64,000 bases of DNA, taken from contig NZ_JARVRH010000012.1 of NCBI RefSeq assembly GCF_030209755.1, positions 62,001 through 126,000 of the forward strand. The letters are read 5' to 3'. This document shows positions 63,003 to 64,000 of this stretch, piece after piece. Made by a program: the position numbers and the translations under genes. The DNA is from Arthrobacter sp. efr-133-TYG-118. GTDB lineage: Bacteria > Actinomycetota > Actinomycetes > Actinomycetales > Micrococcaceae. Below the pieces are notes generated by a model. It searched no databases, was not told the DNA's origin, and worked only from the letters and a program-made list of their open reading frames with translations. How positions within the stretch are numbered: position 1 is the stretch's first letter; the number at the start of each line of letters is the position of its first letter.

Positions 63003-64000
63003 ATGAAAAGACCCATCACACTATTCACCGGCCAGTGGGCCGATCTTCCCTTCGAAGAGGTCGCCCGGCTCGCGGGCGAGTGGGGCTTCGACGGGCTGGA
63101 AATCGCCTGCTGGGGCGACCACCTGGACCCCTACCGTGCTTCCGTCGACGACGGCTACGTCCAGGAACGCCTCGACATCCTCGAGAAGAACGGCCTTAAG
63201 GTCTTCGCGATCGCCAACCACCTCACGGGGCAAGCGGTGTGTGACGACCCCATCGATGAGCGCCACCGGGACATCCTGTCCGATGACGTCTGGGGCAATG
63301 GTGATCCCGAAGGGGTGCGTCAACGCGCTGCGGAGGCCATGAAGGTGACGGCACGGGCCGCGGCACGCCTTGGCGTCGAGACCGTCACGGGATTCACGGG
63401 CTCCTCCATCTGGAAGGCCGTGGCCATGTTCCCGCCTGCCTCGGAGTCGATGATCGAGCGTGGCTACCAGGATTTCGCGGACCGCTGGAACCCGATCCTC
63501 GACGTGTTCGACGAGGTGGGAGTCCGCTTCGCCTTGGAAGTCCACCCCTCCGAGATCGCCTATGACTACTGGACCGCAAAGCGTGCCCTGGAAGCCGTCG
63601 GCCACAGGGAGAGCTTCGGGCTGAACTTCGATCCGTCCCACTTCATCTGGCAGGATCTGGACCCTGTGATGTTCCTGCAGGATTTCGCGCCGAAGATCTT
63701 CCATGTGCACGTCAAGGAATCCATCCGCCAGCTCAATGGCCGCAATGGCCGGCTCGGATCCCACCTGCCATGGGCGGATCCGCACCGGGGCTGGGACTTC
63801 GTCACCGCAGGACATGGGGACGTGAAGTGGGAGCCGATCTTCCGCACCCTCAATGCCATCGGCTACAAAGGACCCACCAGCGTCGAGTGGGAAGACGCGG
63901 GCATGGACCGACTCGTGGGAGCGCCGCAATCCCTGGCCATGGTCCGGGAACTCGCCGCCATCGCCCCGCCGATCGCCGCTTTCGACGCCGCCTTCTCAAG
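63003..64000 (+). CDS. Sugar phosphate isomerase/epimerase-like TIM-barrel protein (3' end outside window)
   Basis: An open frame from ATG 63003 (GGAGGGA ribosome site) to the window end, at least 332 residues. It begins [17 protein letters not shown]. Metal-ligand segments of the xylose-isomerase-like barrel are present: [32 protein letters not shown] and a terminal SVEWEDAG. Relatives isomerise, epimerise or beta-eliminate sugars, including 3-keto-glycosides. It lies 12 bp after the Gfo/Idh/MocA gene, so it probably takes that enzyme's product. The stop is probably within a few codons of the end. Confidence 0.88.
   Translation, partial: MKRPITLFTGQWADLPFEEVARLAGEWGFDGLEIACWGDHLDPYRASVDDGYVQERLDILEKNGLKVFAIANHLTGQAVCDDPIDERHRDILSDDVWGNGDPEGVRQRAAEAMKVTARAAARLGVETVTGFTGSSIWKAVAMFPPASESMIERGYQDFADRWNPILDVFDEVGVRFALEVHPSEIAYDYWTAKRALEAVGHRESFGLNFDPSHFIWQDLDPVMFLQDFAPKIFHVHVKESIRQLNGRNGRLGSHLPWADPHRGWDFVTAGHGDVKWEPIFRTLNAIGYKGPTSVEWEDAGMDRLVGAPQSLAMVRELAAIAPPIAAFDAAFS

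Noticed and set aside
1..64000. Search by eye for tRNA, rRNA, CRISPR repeats, transposases, attachment sites and phage genes
   Set aside because: None found; all gaps over 250 bp are accounted for by promoter regions and hairpins.

Overview
The window looks like chromosome of a high-GC actinobacterium of the Micrococcaceae, most likely Arthrobacter or a close relative such as Paenarthrobacter or Pseudarthrobacter. This rests on the high GC with frequent GTG/TTG starts, a homoprotocatechuate dioxygenase that by recall is nearly identical to the Brevibacterium and Arthrobacter enzymes, a polyphosphate glucokinase, and many small sugar and aromatic catabolic operons. I saw no tRNA, rRNA, insertion sequence, prophage or CRISPR array.

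Layout. 1-3.1 kb: end of purB, a histidine phosphatase, a GNAT, a CtaG-type membrane protein and an acyl-CoA thioesterase. 3.3-8.1 kb (minus): pxpA-pxpB-pxpC (5-oxoprolinase), an MHS-type MFS transporter and an SDR, divergent from a Nac-like LysR gene at 8.6 kb. 9.6-13.3 kb: small unknown proteins, a RraA-like aldolase/decarboxylase and an aminotransferase. Four perfect and one near copy of an ATA-N9-TAT box lie in the intergenic regions of 8.0-12.2 kb, suggesting one nitrogen-linked regulon. 13.4-19.9 kb (minus): homoprotocatechuate meta-cleavage operon hpaG(FAH-RraA fusion)-gntR-hpaE-hpaD-hpaH-hpaI, with two REP-like palindromes flanking hpaE. It is divergent from mobA (3-hydroxybenzoate 4-monooxygenase) and followed by an alpha/beta hydrolase.

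22.9-40.4 kb is an alpha-glucan locus. The minus-strand operon reads ROK regulator, two ABC permeases, binding lipoprotein, cytoplasmic GH15-like enzyme, cytoplasmic GH31, aldo/keto reductase and polyphosphate glucokinase. The divergent plus-strand operon reads a second ROK regulator and two secreted GH31 enzymes, one Tat-exported with a CBM35-like domain and one Sec-exported with a CBM20. The logic is to remodel alpha-glucan outside, import an oligosaccharide, cleave it inside and phosphorylate the glucose with polyphosphate. It resembles cyclic tetrasaccharide (cycloalternan) systems, but substrate identity is inference.

40.7-46 kb: an ion-channel-like membrane protein, a tautomerase, a carboxymuconolactone decarboxylase-like protein, a Pro/Ala/Thr-rich surface protein, and a MarR regulator divergent from a multidrug-type ABC exporter. 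45.9-54 kb (minus): a complete kdp potassium system, from a 37-residue membrane protein through kdpF, A, B, C, D and E. It is divergent from a large APC-type transporter; the shared intergenic region has three copies of a 21-bp motif that may be the KdpE box. 56.2-57.3 kb: two unknown genes. 57.3-64 kb: a LacI regulator divergent from a sugar ABC importer, a Gfo/Idh/MocA oxidoreductase and a sugar isomerase/epimerase cut by the window end.
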